64,000 nt of DNA from Ulva prolifera (lineage: Eukaryota > Chlorophyta > Ulvophyceae > Ulvales > Ulvaceae), in assembly GCA_023078555.1 (NCBI GenBank), contig CM041202.1, forward strand, positions 3,406,022 to 3,470,021, read 5' to 3'. Shown here piece by piece: positions 45,784 to 58,400 of the stretch. Every line of letters begins with the position of its first letter. Position 1 is the first letter of the stretch. The notes beneath the pieces were generated by a model. It was not told where the DNA came from, ran no database searches, and was given only the letters and a program-made list of their open reading frames with translations. A program made the position numbers and the translations under genes.

Positions 45784-45801
45784 CACTAGGAGAATGGCGA
45801 C
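45784..45801 (+). repeat. CACTA left terminal inverted repeat
   Basis: CACTAGGAGAATGGCGAC. The next bases contain GGATCCGG, GTCCGAC and TTCGGA motifs, probable transposase-binding subterminal repeats. A partial repeat of the terminus (CACTAGGAGAAT) recurs at 46750. Confidence 0.93.
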
Positions 45802-46023
45802 ATTGCGAGACGGATCCGGGTGTCGTCCGACAGATTCGGATAGGCCGTTGACTCTCCGTCACCTCTCGACAGCGTTCCGATGTCATCGGAACCGAGGTGC
45901 CAGAAAGACGTTGGACTTTGGCGCCGTATTATCCGTTGACGCGAGCATTATCTGCCGGACCGTGCTCGTACACATGGCATCTGCAGGTCAGTGCTGGCGA
46001 GTCTGTCATGCTACGAGGCCACG

Positions 46024-47300
46024 TTGGACCACGCCATTGCGCACAGTGGATCGGCGGATACAATATTACTACGATCCGTTTTGCATCTTTGATGGCTAGT
46101 ACCAACTACGGTGCTATCGCATGTTCGAGTTGGACGGGCCTGAACCAGACTTTGGGCAGGTGACGTTGTGGCCAGAACTTGGAGGTGGCGGGCACTGTAT
46201 TCTTGGATGCAGTATTTGACCATGACAAGAGTAGTCTGCAGTTTTGGCGCGGCAGCAGGTAAAACAGTGTTATGCGAGGGTCGTCGCCCTGCGAATGCCA
46301 TGCCATTGGTGCTGAGGAGGTTCCAATCTTGTTCCAATCAACGCATGCATGCGCTGGTCCAGTGTGGCCATTCGCCGAATGGCCACTCTGGTGGAATGAC
46401 GTCATCCACCCATCCGAGAGAGCACGATGCAGCTGCTTTGGTGCCCTCGAACCTGACTCTTGCAGAAGGATAGGATAGATCTATCTAGAGGCTCTTGAGT
46501 CAGGATTGTGTTGATCGCGTGTGTTCTCAGCAGACCTGGTGTTGCCGTCTGAGGCAGTCGGAAGGACGTTGAATTTAGACGCATATCTGCGCATCTTGGG
46601 AGTAGTTACCGCTTTCGGTAGCCGTTTGATTACATACTGTGGCCTATATTCATGGATCCGTGCCATTCTGCAGCAGTGGCAGGTCTGCCAAGTACCCAAC
46701 ATGGTGTGACTTCCGTGCGCAGCGCAGACTCACTGGTAGGCCGCATGCGCACTAGGAGAATCCCAGTAGTGGGATCGCTGATTACTAGAGACGGGCGCTT
46801 TGCGGACCGTGCCCGCGTCGGTGGCTCAAGTGGTCCAGCATCCGGGCCTGGGGTTGCGGTGTGGTGGGGCCTGGATTTGGTCATGCGAGACGACGTGGTG
46901 GTCAGTCGGGAGCAAGAGATGTGTACGGCCAAGGAAGTGGTCATTACAGCCTGTCTCTTGTTCGCCGGCTGGCTCCACGAGCAGACTCTCCTCGTGTCCT
47001 CGTGGGAGGGGAATGGGAAGACCCCAGTTGGGTGCACGGAGCCCCGGATGTGGAAGCCTCTGATGGGAAAAACGGAGGTGTGTGCCTGTTGGGCTGGTGG
47101 GCCGTATCACATGGTCAGCTATCCTCGTTCTGCTGCAACCGCCTGTTGACTGACTAGGGGCCCAGCCTACGTGTGGAGTGGGTGAGGAGTTAGTGCCACC
47201 ACCTGTGCCGGTGAAAGTCACCGGCCAGGTATCCGATTCAGGCGTCCGTACGACAGCAATCACCGAGGCAAGAGATCCGTAGCTGGCCCAGCGCTTTGAG
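46024..47300 (+). other. Left arm of the CACTA element, possible exons
   Basis: Plus-strand frames with some coding character exist, for example LPSEAVGRTLNLDAYLRILG (from about 46540) and a frame from 46652 to 47149. No family was recognised and splice sites are ambiguous. It contains a 23-bp palindrome and, towards its end, a C40 tract. It may be the 5' part of the plus-strand gene that follows, or non-coding subterminal DNA. Confidence 0.3.
46364..46386. repeat. Palindrome, left copy
   Basis: GTGGCCATTCG-C-CGAATGGCCAC. With its flank (CGCATGCATGCGCTGG) it resembles the reverse complement of the palindrome repeats at 60984-61115. Confidence 0.85.
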
Positions 47301-47340
47301 ATTCCACAACCCAACGTGGGGGAGAAGCGCAAAGGCCCGG

Positions 47341-47341
<1 letters not shown>

Positions 47342-47381
<40 letters not shown>
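47342..47381 (+). repeat. C40 homopolymer
   Basis: Forty consecutive C inside the CACTA element, about 300 bases before a G30 run of opposite sense. Confidence 0.9.
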
Positions 47382-47384
<3 letters not shown>

Positions 47385-47680
47385 TGAAGGTGTGCTCACT
47401 TTCCGTCTGTCCATGATTGCGGCAGTAATTCCTTCTGGCGCCACCGCGTGCGCGCCAACACCACCGCGTGCGCGCCAACACCACCGCGTTCTTACATAGT
47501 TGAAGTACATGTAATTCTTTGGCGTGTCCCATGGGTCCTGGATAAGGCACTTAATGTGATGCGTCGGTGCAGTTTCCGGGTGCTCAACACCCCGACACAT
47601 TGTGTGGGCATGGGCTTCGTACGTCTCCGGCCTGTCCCCACATCTCACAAAAATGTGGACCGCCGGGAAGCAGAGTGCCG

Positions 47681-47684
<4 letters not shown>

Positions 47685-47713
<29 letters not shown>

Positions 47714-47714
47714 G
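47685..47714 (+). repeat. G30 homopolymer
   Basis: Thirty consecutive G just upstream of the first well-supported plus-strand exon (about 47757). Confidence 0.9.
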
Positions 47715-47756
47715 CGAGTCAGGCAGGAGCAGGGAGAGACCCACCTCCAACCTTCC

Positions 47757-49140
47757 AGAGGGACTCAACCCTCTGGTAGTGTGGGTCTTGTATGAAAACG
47801 CACACTGCAGCCGTCTCCGCGGCGTGGAGGAAAAGCTTCTACATCCGTCTGAGTCGGTAGCCCGGCACATTGGGGACCGGTGTCACGCGATGCTGGCCAA
47901 CACAAATGGGGTCCCTGCCACCCCGGTGTACCAGCTGAACTCGGGCGCGCCGGTATTAGCGGACATGGACGCCTTCCACTCTGACCTCATCCAGGCTTTC
48001 GTGCGCTCCTGCGACTTTACACAAGTCCGGCGTTGTCTGGCAGAATTGCATGTATGCGTGCGGGTTGTTGTTCACAGGGCCTGCATGCACTCGCGCATGC
48101 ATGGTAGTGGCTGTGGTGTCCCCGTTGCGGGTGATACCTCGGTCCTCCCCTGTCACAGGGCTGCGCTCGAGTTGTCCAGCGGGCCTCCTTGCGTGCAGGA
48201 TGTGAAATGCCTCGGCGACTTCGTCACCGCTGTATCCACTCTAACACCCTGGGTGTTGGCTTCTGCGGCGGAGCACCCACTGTTCGATTGGTCTGGGGGG
48301 GTTCGATGCGCCAATGTTCTGTACGTGACAGGTTGACCTGCGTGACTTTGTGCTGCTATGGCATCCACCAGTCTGTCCATCCCCCCAGGCTGGTTAATAC
48401 CTTGTTCCATCCGTGCAGGGAGACCAAGTTGCCCGAGCCCTCCGCCCCGCGTGGAGCTCTGTCCACATGTTCTACTCCCATATCATGGGAGCATGTGCAG
48501 GGCTGCGGCGGACCACCGAGGACCTGGCGGCATTCGCCGAAAGTGGTGTCCACCTGTTCCTGCATGCCTACCTGCGCCTCGTCGCTGCGGCAGCGACTGG
48601 CGGCCCTGGGGCGCCTGACCTGGAAAGGCGGTGCAAAGAGGACATTCCAGTGATGGAGTCCAGCCTCCTGGGTCCTGCCTTTGCCGCCATCCTGGTGTGC
48701 GTGGTGAATACCAGCAGTGCGCAGTCTGGTTTTATTTTGCCATTGTGCCTGTGCCCAGTGCTGCCCTGTAGTAGCCCCTTGTGTGGGGCAAGCCAATACT
48801 GAGCAGGCATTGCGGACACCTGAAGCACACGGCGCATGCAGGCTTGGTGAAATCGGGGTACGGTCAGCCCGTCAAGAAGTTGGTGGACGAGCTGCTTCCC
48901 TTGTGCCCGTCCCACACGCTGTGGCACTGGGCGCTCAGGAGCTGGCGGCACCTGAGTGTGGCGTAAAAAGTCTCCGCGGGGAGCAGTTCGGGCAGGCCGG
49001 TCTCCACGACCGCCGTTCGCCTAAGGCCAGGGACATTCCCTGAGATCAAGGACTGGGGATACGCCGGCGCTGCGGAACTGGCGAAGCTGTCTATCGCCAA
49101 AGGAATGCAGAGTCCAAGCTGCTGCAAGTGCGCACACCCC
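47757..49140 (+). CDS. CACTA-borne plus-strand gene, unrecognised
   Basis: Exons at about 47757-48051, 48159-48320, 48419-48694 and from 48842 are separated by short GT-AG introns. The product is mostly helical, with pieces such as SESVARHIGDRCHAMLANTN, WSSVHMFYSHIMGACAGL and GYGQPVKKLVDELLPLCP. A further exon near 49030-49139 ends KGMQSPSCCKCAHP before a gtaagc donor, and a following frame reads CYEIPCGHFSAPLC. Together C-x-C and C-x-H would fit a SWIM-type zinc finger, but the exon phases do not close cleanly, so this is tentative. The 5' start was not identified. It transcribes opposite to the transposase. Confidence 0.45.
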
Positions 49141-49202
49141 GTAAGCCGTGTGTTTCTGTACCAGCGGGTCTCTGCTTACTAAATTGCTGTGTCTATTGTC
49201 TG

Positions 49203-50662
49203 TACGAGGTGTTCCAACTTGTTATGAAATACCCTGTGGCCACTTCAGTGCACCTTTATGTGGCGGCAAATCTGGCACCTATGCAGTGCGGAGCTTGTCC
49301 ACATACCCGCGGGCATCCTCGCCGCTCTCCCGGAGGGCAGCCAACACCACCCTGTCATACCGCCAAGTGACGGCGCGGGGGGGGGTCGGCGGCGGGCGCA
49401 GTGCAACAGAGAAGGCTGGAGCTGGCCAGCGCATTCGTGTAGCCGGTGGGAAACCTGGGGTGGGGAGGGTGACCGGCGCGGGAGGCAACACTGCACGCGG
49501 AAAGGCTTTGTTGCTGAAAAAATTGGGCGCCCAAAAAGCCGACAAGGGAGCTACGGCTGCCGCTGCCGCCGCGGACAGCGCCAGCGCCACAGACGAGTCC
49601 GGTGGGCGGGGGGGCACCACACGCCGTCCAACCGGGGGGTCAGTGGCTCCTAAACCGCTCGGCAGCGTTGACGCAGCCATGTCCGGGCAGGGAGGACCAG
49701 CTCCGCAGCCAAGGGGGGGGGGGGGGGGGGGGGGGGGGGGGTGAGGATGGCCTGGTGCCTGATCCTGCAGTACCCAGAGGTTTGCAGCCCACGGCGGCAG
49801 CGGCTGGCGGGCCGCCCAGGACGCTGGCTCCAGTCGAGGCGCCGGGCCTTGCCGCGCCGCCTGCTGAACCTGCAGCACTTCCGTCGGATGGGGCATGTGC
49901 CCCAGACGACATGGGAGAGGGCCTCAGGGACCCGGTCCGCCCGAGCGAGGTGAGCGCCGTGCCTACTGCTGCACCGCCGGGTGGGGCCCCGAGCCAAGTT
50001 GCATCGGCAGGGCCGGGTCCGGCCAACACAGCTTCCCCTCAGGATGGCCCGGGTGTCGTCCTTGTCCCCGTGCAAGCTCCCGTGGTGACACCCGGACCCC
50101 CTGCGTTAGGGTCAAGGGACGCTGTCTGTGGCGATGGCGATGGTGTTGGTGCAGATGGTGCTATCACCGACTATGCATCAGCCCTCGCCTTCGCTGTTCG
50201 TCTTACAGATGACGCGTCGGATGGTCTTTCCAGTCTGGGCCTTGAAGGTGAGCCGGATGATGATCAGCCGGGTGAGGAGGTTGAGTCGGATGATGATCAG
50301 CCGGGTGAGGAAGTCGTACCTGGGCCCCCGCCTTCCCAGGTCATCCACCTGCAGGATGATGAGGGCAGCCTACAGCTGACTGTGGACCAGTGTCCCGCAG
50401 CGCAGCAAACCCACGTGCGGGTGGACGCCTACTTAGACACCACGCAGGCACCTGGGATAGGGCGCCCTGCTCAACTGCGGCTCATCGTGTTAGCCTGCGA
50501 GTTCATGATGTTGAGCAATCCCAGGCTGCGCTCGGATCCGCATGCGCTGTCCACCAGCCTGCAATCGGTTGTTCAGCTGTATGGGCTTCAGCCGGACAAT
50601 GCCACTGTCAATGAGATCCTCGTGCTTTTCCAAAGAGGATGCTTCGTCAAGTTTCTCTACCT
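49203..50662 (+). CDS. Continuation or second plus-strand gene, low-complexity
   Basis: A Gly/Ala/Pro-rich frame crosses a G29 tract (49713-49741) and continues after it as a Pro/Ala-rich linker, then an acidic tandem repeat (EPDDDQPGEEVESDDDQPGE near 50255-50310) and a helical segment (LRLIVLACEFMMLSNPRLRS). It closes at a gtatgtgac donor at about 50663. A further exon may start at about 50891. It may be the C-terminal part of the preceding gene. No family was recognised. Confidence 0.4.
49713..49741 (+). repeat. G29 homopolymer
   Basis: Twenty-nine G in a plus-strand reading frame. Any length change alters the frame, so the real protein across it is uncertain. Confidence 0.9.
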
Positions 50663-51324
50663 GTATGTGACAGTTGTTTGCCCTTGCCCCCCACTGGCTA
50701 TGGGGCCCATGCGGGGGGGTAGGGCTGGGGGGTTTGTGTGTGAGAGCAATCTCGTATCTCCGGTGTGCGGTTGTGCCTTGTTTTATTGGGCGTATGGATG
50801 CAGTCATGGGGTGCTGTCATTGCCGGTTTCCCAATTTGTGATGATGGTCCTTGGGGTATTAACGAAGGCGACTTGTTGGCATGCAGTACAGCAGTATGTG
50901 ACATATCGCAGGCGTGAGCCTGGGTATCAAACGTTGATCTGTTTCTTAGACTTCCATAGACCAGCTGTACTCAAAACTTTGAGTCAAAAGACTACGAACC
51001 AGCCACCCTTTGTCGTTTACATGATAGCCCCATCGCCAGGGGGGCCCTGTGGCCACCACCCCATTGTATCTGCATTGCTATGGCGTTGCGTAGCATTGGC
51101 GCATACATGACCCCCGCCACATGACTGGTGAGCACACCACCTGGAGCTTGGCGTTGACTGCGATCCTACCGGCGACGATCTCCACTTCTACATGACTCAG
51201 CGACGCAGCTGCAGGTTCTTGGCCATTACCCGGTTGTATTGCCCGCATAGGGTTCTGACGTACGGTTGTGCCTCCTCCATGAAGGCGTCGAAACTCGCTT
51301 GGAGATACCACTGCCTGCAGTCAG

Positions 51325-54300
51325 TTAGTTCCTATTGTGAGACGTTCTTGCTGCTGCGGTAGGGGCGGGCGGGGTTGGTCCTCTGCAGAGGTTCTGAAGA
51401 CGTAACGGGACTGCAACCCCTGAGGAACCCCACTGCGACGAGATGCAACGAGGCAAACAGGTTGCCTTGCTCATCACATATGGGTGTGGAGGTGCATACC
51501 TCAGCTCTTCTTCGGACTTGTCTGAAAAGGGCGGAGACTGGAGGTGGCGGTCCCACCTCGCGTCGGCTAGAATGTTGGTGGCATCCTCCTCGGATAGTTG
51601 GCCCAGCACATCGCCACCTCTCCCGCCCCGGTGCCACTCTTGTATGAGTGCCCGGGTCAAGAGGATACGGTACAACACCGCGTGTTGCATGCTGATGCGG
51701 CTTGTGCGCTTTAGGACCCTTCGCGTTACTTCCACTCCGTGCAGATCACTGGGCACCATGTCTCCCCCCTCCTGTTGCATTTCGCTCATAGCCTGGCATA
51801 CCGCGTCGGCCATTAAAACAGTGTATACCCCGCAGTCGTGGCCGTTCGGTTGCTGCGGGACTCCGGCGACCTGGACCCCACAGTGTGTTGTGGGGGACTG
51901 AGGTGACATCGGTTAACTGACACAACGGTTGGTCCAGTACGATGCTATGGCACAGTGAGGTGCTGTCAGGGGTGGGGCCGGGCAGTGGGATGTTGACGTG
52001 GCTACAAGGTCATGTGATGCATCGTGCTACTCACGGTACGCAGATGACAGCGATTGTTACGCCGCATTCTAATGAGCATTCAACTGTGAGATTCGAACCT
52101 TCGCAAACTTCAGCAATATCCTCGCGGTAGATTTTGTCGGTCGGGTGGCCAATCTCAGGTTGTGTCGCTGGAGCTGTCCTGCCGACAGTGACAGGGACTT
52201 TGGGGGCGGGGGGGGGGGGCTGGCAGTGCGGCCTGTCGCGGGGGCCCTGCCCTCCGGGCTGTCGAGAGCCCTGCACAGGGCCTCACTTAGGGCGTTCTGC
52301 ACCCGCTCACCTGTGCCCGGCCCGGCTTCCGTGAAGCTGTCAAAAAATACCATACTCGGGGTCTTGTCTTGTAGCATGAGCCCTGCATCATGACGACACC
52401 ATGCGTGTTGACAGTCAGGAGGCCGCCCCACCGGGTGAGAGGACGAGAAGCCCACCTAACACTCTGCACAGGCATGGTCAGCCGAGGGGAGCGTACATGG
52501 ATGCCATATGACAGCCAGTGCCCAGTGGCCGTTCCGCGGGACTGGGACGAGGATGCATTCCTGTTCGAATGCATGAGCTTGTTGCAGCCAGCTCCCCAAT
52601 GCGTCTGTGCGGCGATCAGTCCATTCTAATCCCGCATCCTCAATGCACACCACAGCCATGTTCTGGCTAGGCACTGCGATGACACCCCGACCTGCCAGCT
52701 GCACAAATCTAGAGCACGCGTAATCTACGTGGGGTGACTCCTGCCACTCCTCGGGCCAGCCTCTCCCGAGGGCACCCAAGCTCACTACCACAAATATCCT
52801 AGCTTCCCCAAAGTGACCCAGCTGCACCGTCACTTCCCCTGTCGGGGGTGATGGCTCCTCTTCGTCGGAGGAAATCTCCGTCGCAGGATCCCCCGCATGC
52901 GACGTTGTGGCGCCTTTCTGACCAGCTCCTGGAGCACTGGGCGACCACAGCTGCTTCAGATTCCCCTGAGGATTGGCTGGCAGATTCGAAAGCCACGCCG
53001 GAGGATCAGGCGGAGGCGGGGCCAGGTGTGCGACGGACAACACACCGCCACCTTCAGCCATGGGAGCAGCTTCTTGGCCGGCCGTTCCCGGGAGGGGGGC
53101 AAGCAGCCAGGGACCCACCAGTCCGGGGGTAGCCCTGGACGGCTCGGCGGATTGCTGCGCCGGGGGGACATCACCGCATGGGATGGGGCTGACCGCGCTG
53201 TTCCCGGCCGCAATGGGGGGAATGGGGCCAGGCCCGGCAGACGTGTCCGCGCGCGCAACCACCCCTCCGTCACGGTGGTGGGGGGAGCCACTGTGACCGT
53301 CGTCCTCTCTTGCTGCTGGGGGAGGATTGGCGTGGATGACGGGCCCTCCCGAGCACCAGCCACCGGCCGGGGGGAGGTCACTGGGGTATTCCCCAGGTGT
53401 GGGGCTTGTGCCTGTGGTGGACCCACCTGGCATCTGAGACGCCTTAGGCGCTGGCGGGACGGCCTGTGATGGGGCGTGGCACTCCATCGGTGGGGGCAGA
53501 CATCCGGTGGTCCTGGAGGGTGGGGAGGCAGGGGCCTCTGGGGTGCCGGGCCGTAGTTGCTCCGGCGGCTCCGATGTATGGGGACCCCCACCGGCAGGGG
53601 GGTTCGAGTGCTCCCCCGCTGCGGCTGGCTGACTGCCCAAGACCCGCTCTACTGCTGCATACCCCCTCGCCTGCCACGATAGACCCCCCTCCGCGGCTGT
53701 GCGGGCTGTTGCAGGCCATGCCCACGACTAAGGGCATGTCCCCCCCCAACCGCCCTCCCCCCGTGCCGAAGCTGTCGCTGCCCACGCCGGCCACGCTTCC
53801 CCCTTGCCCCGCCCTCCGGTGCACTGTCGACGCTGGAAGCAGCCCGCGCCGAAGTACGGCCCTCATCGGGACCCGATGTTGTGGCGTGCCTCGTGACCCT
53901 CGGCGGACTCGGGCGGGCGGCGGCCCCCTGACTGATCTGCAATGCCATCAGCGGTGCCTGTACTGGGGCCTCCGTTACTGCAGACGGTGGCCACTTCGGG
54001 ACCGGATTCCGCGGAGCCGCGGCCTCCCGCTCTACCCATTCCTTTATCCTCTCTGTCCCGCCTGTGAGCAGCACACGCTCGCAGACGCCGCCAACATCCT
54101 CCACCACTCCCCCCGTGCCCAGGCATGACCTATACAACACAATTTCCGGGGGCTCGCACGGGGCCTCGGTACGGACTGCGCGCTCGAACGCGAGAGCCCG
54201 AAGGTCGTGCCACAAGGACGTCATCTTCCACTCTACGTAGGAGTCGTTGTCCGTCGGGGTCACTGCGTCTGCTGCTTCCTTCATCGCTCTAAGCGAATCA

Positions 54301-54900
54301 AGATATATCTGCAGCCCATCCCCTCCGGCAGCTACCACACATCCCACCATGGTAATGTCTACTGCTGTAAGAACGTAGCCAAGACCCATGAGATCGATGG
54401 GGAATCCCGGGTCCCTGTCGCATAGCGATATCTCGGGGATGGGTTGGCCAGGCGTCCAGTTTCCTCTCTCTGCAGCCTCCACAAAGCGATAGAAAGACTT
54501 CTCATACGACTCATGCCTGTGTAAGTTAGCTAGCAATGTCCTTAAGGCCCCATCCGATATCATACTTGCACACGACAGCAGGAGGCTCCGATTCACTGCG
54601 ACGTCAACGTCAACGTCGACTGGCCAAGACAAATGCGCATTCTGCAGGTAGCAATCTATGCTATGGAGACGATATGCGCATGCGACTACAACGCCGGTGG
54701 TCGAAGAAGGCCACATGTGGCTACACGCGCACCAAGTACGGCGACTGGCTAAGGCAGGCGAGCACCGGTGATGCCATTTCGCTGCAGCTGCACTATACCT
54801 CGTTATCTCGAGCACTGTAGCGCTGCGGGCTGGTGCCAGGGTGGCGCAGCTGACACTGTCCTGAACACAATAGGTACATAAGGCAAGACGCCACGGTTTA
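51325..54900 (-). CDS. Ulp1-type (C48) cysteine protease of the CACTA element
   Basis: The minus-strand exons carry the catalytic elements in family order. His-Trp lies in VPVPRNGHWALAVIWHP (near 52530), Asp in MVFFDSFTEAG (near 52340), and Gln plus Cys in VPQQPNGHDCGVYTVLMAD (near 51830). Upstream are a Pro/Ser-rich linker (about 53.6-52.9 kb) and a helical N-terminal part (LLANLHRHESYEKSFYRFVE near 54500). SUMO-protease-like domains are common partners of Tnp2 transposases in plant CACTA elements. Introns separate the three catalytic blocks, and the start was not determined. It could also be translated as part of a larger transposase transcript, since it lies directly downstream on the same strand. 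Confidence 0.8.
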
Positions 54901-54930
54901 CCTACGGATTCCGACTCATGATTCCAATCG

Positions 54931-55456
54931 TTATCTCCTGTACACATTACTATTCATCCTCAACGGCTTCAACCAGTGTACAAATCTTGACACAGAACCT
55001 GACCCGACTTGGTTCATCTTGGTCCCCAAAGATCCGTGCCCCAAGGTCAGAACGGATAGCTTACAAGCCAACAATGGTCCTTCACACAGTGCGGCCTGAT
55101 GCCTTATTGGCCGTCGCCCAATACTGCACACATTGTACACTACTTCTGACGGGGACTAGTTGGCAGGGCAGAGCATCCACGTCTATTACGTATCTACCTT
55201 CATAGGCCCAGGACCCACGGTGTGCACCCGCGACATAAAAAAATTCGGGGGGCCGCCCCAACACTGAGTCTGGCGCGCGGGCTCCCGGTGTGGCTGGCTC
55301 CGTACTCCTATACAGGTCGGCAAATCCCAGATACAACGGGTCGGGCTCGTGCACACATGACACGCAGGTGACCCCGTCCCGGGGCTGCAACGTCGCCTGC
55401 ATCAAGTACTGCAGTTCCCCTACGTAGTATGTCACTGTCGGTCCGCCCTCTCCCCG

Positions 55457-55495
<39 letters not shown>

Positions 55496-58400
55496 ATGAT
55501 GTACTTCACGAGGCACCACTTATTATCCTTCTTTCCTTGTGTTGATTGCTGTGCACTGCTGAAGACATCCACCACGCGGGACTGCACCCGTTGGAATTTG
55601 CGGAGGGACACTGTGCCCTCCTCGCGATGTGCATCTACAGAACCATTCACCGGCAACCCAAGAGCCCGTGTGATAGCCACCCGGCGGGAATGGCCCGGCC
55701 CCCGGCGACTGTGCGTAGGCCAGCCCTCTTCTCGAGGGAGACCTGGTGGAAGAGGAGGTACGGCAGCCCGGAAATGGACCCTCCTGTGAAATCCATAGGG
55801 AGTTCCTTGGCTGACTCAGAGACAGGTCCCTGCCAGCGCCATGCACCCGGCCGGTAACCCGGTCAATATCACGAGATTGCTCAGGTGCCGACCTGCCACT
55901 GCGCGTTCGCGCCCTCCGGCGTTTCTTAGTGGCAATGGCATCCGACAGAGTTGTCATGGCTGCATCCACTGTGCCAGCATCATGCAGTAACCGCATACAA
56001 GTCCGACGGAGCAGTTCATCGTTCACATACACCTGTTCTGGACAACGAGTGGAACGGGACTTGATCAGCCTCTTCAGGGGCTGGACCATCCGCTCTATCC
56101 AGAATTCGAGACTGAAGAAGGCTGCACCGCAGCACCTCACCTGATCCGGGAGGTGACAAGCCGCCAGATGCAGCTTGTAGGTACGGATAGCAGCTCCCTC
56201 GAATGTCTCCTCCGCCAGCTTGGCGTACTGCAACAGCGTCCCCTGCGCCTCAGTGATCCGGGCTGGTGTGTGCTGCCCGACTTCATACCTGAGGAAATAC
56301 AGGGCCCCTGATCGCAAGAGCCCCCACATCTGCTCAAACACTTTCCGAATTGGCAACTCAGACGGCTTCCACGGGAGATTGTGTAGGAGGTACAGGGAGA
56401 ACGTCTCGGTGAAGGCCAGCCAGTCCTCCATGAGCCACCGACTGCGGTGCCTGCAGGAGACCCTTTCGTTGAGTGATTCATGCAGAGGTGGTGACACGGC
56501 GATGACCAGGTATAGGTGGGCCCCTCCACAGGCAGGGGAAGTGTCGGCACAGCCTAGGAACTGACGACCAAGGTGACGCACTTGGTGATGTCAGTGTACC
56601 TTCTTGAAAAGAGACGTCTGCATGAGATGGGGAGCTCTGGCAGCGATCACCTTGACAACATCCTCCGGCAACCGGTACAGGGCGCAGGGCCCCATCGGGG
56701 GCGCCTTCTTGGATTTCTTCCTGCCTAGGGGAGGGAGCCACTGGTTCCAAAAGTCCATCAGAACTCCAAGCAGGGAGACGTGCGCAACTCCAAGCCGGAA
56801 GAAATGACAGGGACTGCATGCGACGCATGATGAGGTGCACAGAATCGTCACACAGGCAATGCATGGAGCAGCATTCGGCAGAGGTTGCAGGGCGTACTTG
56901 AAGCAGGAGAGGATGCTGAACAGCGGGGACCCTTTCACACTCAGTAGCTTGTACTCGTCCTTCGCGAGCTTAGCCCTCAACTCCGGCGTGTCTTTTTTGC
57001 AGAATAGATCCCAGCTCGGAGCATGCACCTGAACGCCCATCCATGCATCAGGGGTTCCTGCGGGGGTGCAATGGTACTTCATCTGGCCAACCGGCGATTG
57101 CATCGGTCATGCGGCCATCAGGTCGTGTTGGCGACAGTACGGTGAACATCAAGAAGGAGTGGCCACGGAGTGATCAATGCAGTAGTCAGGGAGTGTGCAT
57201 AGGGGCCGAGAACATGAAGCTGCACCTGGGCGGCGATCTTGTCGCCTTTTCTGCCCCTCGCCATGATCTCTGCCGCCGAATATTTCAGTCGGTTGTCTGA
57301 CATCCAGGAACTTGGTGGCACCGGCTGCGGTTCGGTCCACGCGGTCCGCGGCGGGAAGCCACCTGAGTCAGGTTGCACACTCCCGGCCACCATCCGCGGG
57401 GTTGCCGTCGATGCTGCAGCTTCCTCCTCTGGAGTGAGTGCTTTCCCCTTCAGAGGCCCATTGGCATAGCAGGGGGCGTCTGATGCAGAGGGCGATGGTG
57501 TCCCATCCACCTGCATGCATGTGAGGGGTGGTTGGAAGTTAATGTATGGGCCAAGACAGGCAGGTTTGGGATGCGAATGGATGCAAACACTACGCACCTC
57601 ACAGTATTGGCGGAGAACACCCACACGCCGTTCTGCGCACATCTGAAACATGCCCTCTTGGCCGTATGACCGATGTTGTTGGTTAGCTTCTCCAGCCAGG
57701 GGATATCCCCCTCCACACAGCAGAGCACCGGCCAAACGGACAGCTTCTCGCCACCCGGCAGCGTGATCACGATGGGGTCCTTGCGTGGTGTAGTACCTAT
57801 GACCGGCGCGCGAGGACTGGTGACACCGGGCACGGCCGTGGACAGGCGGTTTGTCATGAAGGTGAACGAAGAACTGCAGGCGGGGGAATGGTTGATGACG
57901 CACCCAGATCATGCTCCTTGAAGAAATTCACCACGGACTCGAGAATGCTGGCCATGCATGTCGGCTCGGAAGGACCCTCCACCACACCAAGGGGAATCCA
58001 GGCCTCATTAGTACATGCGAGATGGGGCGGGAGATCAAGCAGGTAGATCCCCCAGATTGTGACGCCGTGCTGTTTGTTGACATACAGTTGTGCAGCATCC
58101 TCCCCTGCAAGTGAGTGGTGAGGCATATGCCGCAAGGGACACAACACTGCGTTCTCCAGTAAGCAGAGCAGCAGGAATGAGGAGGGATGAACACACCGAG
58201 ACCGAACAGCAGAACGACATCTGGATCTGTGATTTTGTTCCCACATGCATTGTCCAGAGCCTTTCCTGCAAGGGAGTTGATGAAGCTGGTCTTGTCCTCG
58301 ATCGCTGCTGCCCTGAATTCTTGGATGCTCATCAGCAGCCCCGGTTGCAGCACGAGGTCCTTCAGTGAGGCCTCTTTACCAAAGTAGAAGACAGAGCAGA

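Noticed and set aside
47260..47870. Polyproline/polyglycine proteins
   Set aside because: They are translations of C40 and G30 homopolymers.
49602..51110. Single 502-codon plus-strand ORF as one gene
   Set aside because: It crosses a G29 tract and at least one good intron donor at about 50663; the C-terminal part reads through intron-like DNA.
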